The notes below the pieces were generated by a model. That model made no database searches, was not told where the DNA came from, and saw nothing but the letters and a program-made list of their open reading frames with translations. The position numbers were made by a program, and so were the translations under genes. From assembly GCA_002360925.1 (NCBI GenBank), contig DERN01000003.1:388188-452187 (forward strand): a stretch of DNA of 64,000 nt, written 5' to 3'. Origin of the DNA: Flavobacteriaceae bacterium UBA3339 (GTDB lineage Bacteria; Bacteroidota; Bacteroidia; Flavobacteriales; Flavobacteriaceae). How positions within the stretch are numbered: the stretch's first letter is position 1; each line of letters starts with the position of its first letter. Shown in pieces: positions 63,545 to 64,000 of this stretch.

Positions 63545-63655
63545 CACGGTTTTTGGATTCACTTTTCCTCTTTCATATTTCTTTTCGAAGAGATACAAGT
63601 TCCCTCTTCTCTACGAATTAATTCGATAGATTTTAAAACTTTTGCTTTTATACAA

Positions 63656-63687
63656 GCAGGAAGTTTTTTGCAAAACACACTTCCTGC
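63656..63687. terminator. Terminator for tdk/OmpA-type genes
   Basis: GCAGGAAGT and ACTTCCTGC form a 9-bp stem followed by CTTTTT on the plus strand; with the convergent OmpA-type gene it may act in both directions. Confidence 0.7.
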
Positions 63688-63708
63688 CTTTTTAAAGTTG
63701 TTCATTAA

Positions 63709-64000
63709 TTACAGTTCTAACACTATAAACTCTGATCTACGGTTTTCTTCGTGTTCAGCTTCCGAACATTTTACTCCGTTTTTACATTTGTTAACCAATT
63801 GTGTTTCGCCATAACCTTTGTAGGTGATTCTCGAAGAATCAATACCTTGTGACATCATCCATTCTGCCGTTGATTTTGCTCTGCGTTGTGATAGCTTTAA
63901 GTTATAAGCATCCGATCCGCGACTGTCGGTATGTGAACGAACATCGATTTTCATTCTAGGATAATCTCTCAATACTTCCACAACTTTTGCCAATTCTAAA
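63709..64000 (-). CDS. OmpA-family protein, C-terminal end (5' partial)
   Basis: The frame is open to the right edge. The visible last 97 or so residues are the OmpA peptidoglycan-binding domain: IDVRSHTDSRGSDAYNLKLS, RRAKSTAEWMMSQGID, RITYKGYGETQLVN and the closing ENRRSEFIVLEL. Two Cys form a CKNGVKC loop. The partner domain upstream (for example TPR/WD40 or barrel) is outside the window, so the full type cannot be named. Confidence 0.9.
   Translation of the reverse strand, partial: LELAKVVEVLRDYPRMKIDVRSHTDSRGSDAYNLKLSQRRAKSTAEWMMSQGIDSSRITYKGYGETQLVNKCKNGVKCSEAEHEENRRSEFIVLEL

Overview
The window is chromosomal DNA from a low-GC member of the Bacteroidota, almost certainly family Flavobacteriaceae (Flavobacterium/Myroides-like; the genus cannot be fixed from sequence alone). 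The evidence is Bacteroidota-type -7 promoter boxes (TAnnTTTG) upstream of several genes, a type IX secretion (T9SS) sorting domain and SprB repeats, IPExxxVDY-type and DUF4625-type proteins, and flavobacterial gene orders (murG-murC-ftsQ-ftsA-ftsZ; acpP-fabF-rnc-IPExxxVDY-pyk).

Layout. 1-7052: end of the division/cell-wall cluster (murG partial, murC, ftsQ, ftsA, ftsZ) and a YqeY-like gene. 7069-8517: tRNA-Arg(CCG), a DUF4256 gene, a possibly structured leader and a GreA/GreB-fold regulator. 8518-11625: an accessory scar, with a relic of a CBS gene's 3' end, a truncated IS1595-type transposase, and a family-A-polymerase-like gene broken by a 1-bp shift and a 223-bp insertion flanked by a 10-bp direct repeat. 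It abuts the 3' end of tRNA-Leu(CAA). 11852-23197: housekeeping genes (prs, rplY, pyk, rnc, fabF, acpP, purN, rnhA, a PfkB kinase, purF-type amidotransferase) with REP-like palindromes around 13.5-13.9 kb. 23377-24808: a decayed small gene, a CBS-pair protein and a short SSB.

24923-35166 is the most interesting block. A leftward operon encodes a YbjN-like protein, a PspA/IM30 protein, a DUF4177 protein, an NfeD/YqiJ-like OB-fold membrane protein, a YqiK-type flotillin and a 1614-residue AAA+ ATPase. It is divergent from an XRE regulator plus a membrane protein, with a palindromic operator candidate between them. Together they look like an envelope-stress or membrane-remodelling system.

35257-46080: a cytochrome-b-like membrane protein, a GNAT-nitrilase fusion, an NAD(P)-binding protein, an orphan polymorphic-toxin tip with two immunity-type genes, a sulfur module (Crp/Fnr regulator, two YeeE/YedE halves, DoxD/DoxA-type TQO subunit), a MocR regulator and a TonB receptor whose 3' end is duplicated in tandem just downstream. 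46597-53158 is a giant T9SS adhesin gene carrying a frameshift near the signal peptide and an in-frame stop before the sorting domain. 53196-57615: a probable metal-uptake group (DUF4625 lipoprotein, TonB receptor, His-rich small protein) and an MFS transporter. 57689-64000: asd, recJ, a small membrane protein, an OsmC protein, rsmI, an acidic protein, tdk and the C-terminus of an OmpA-family protein.
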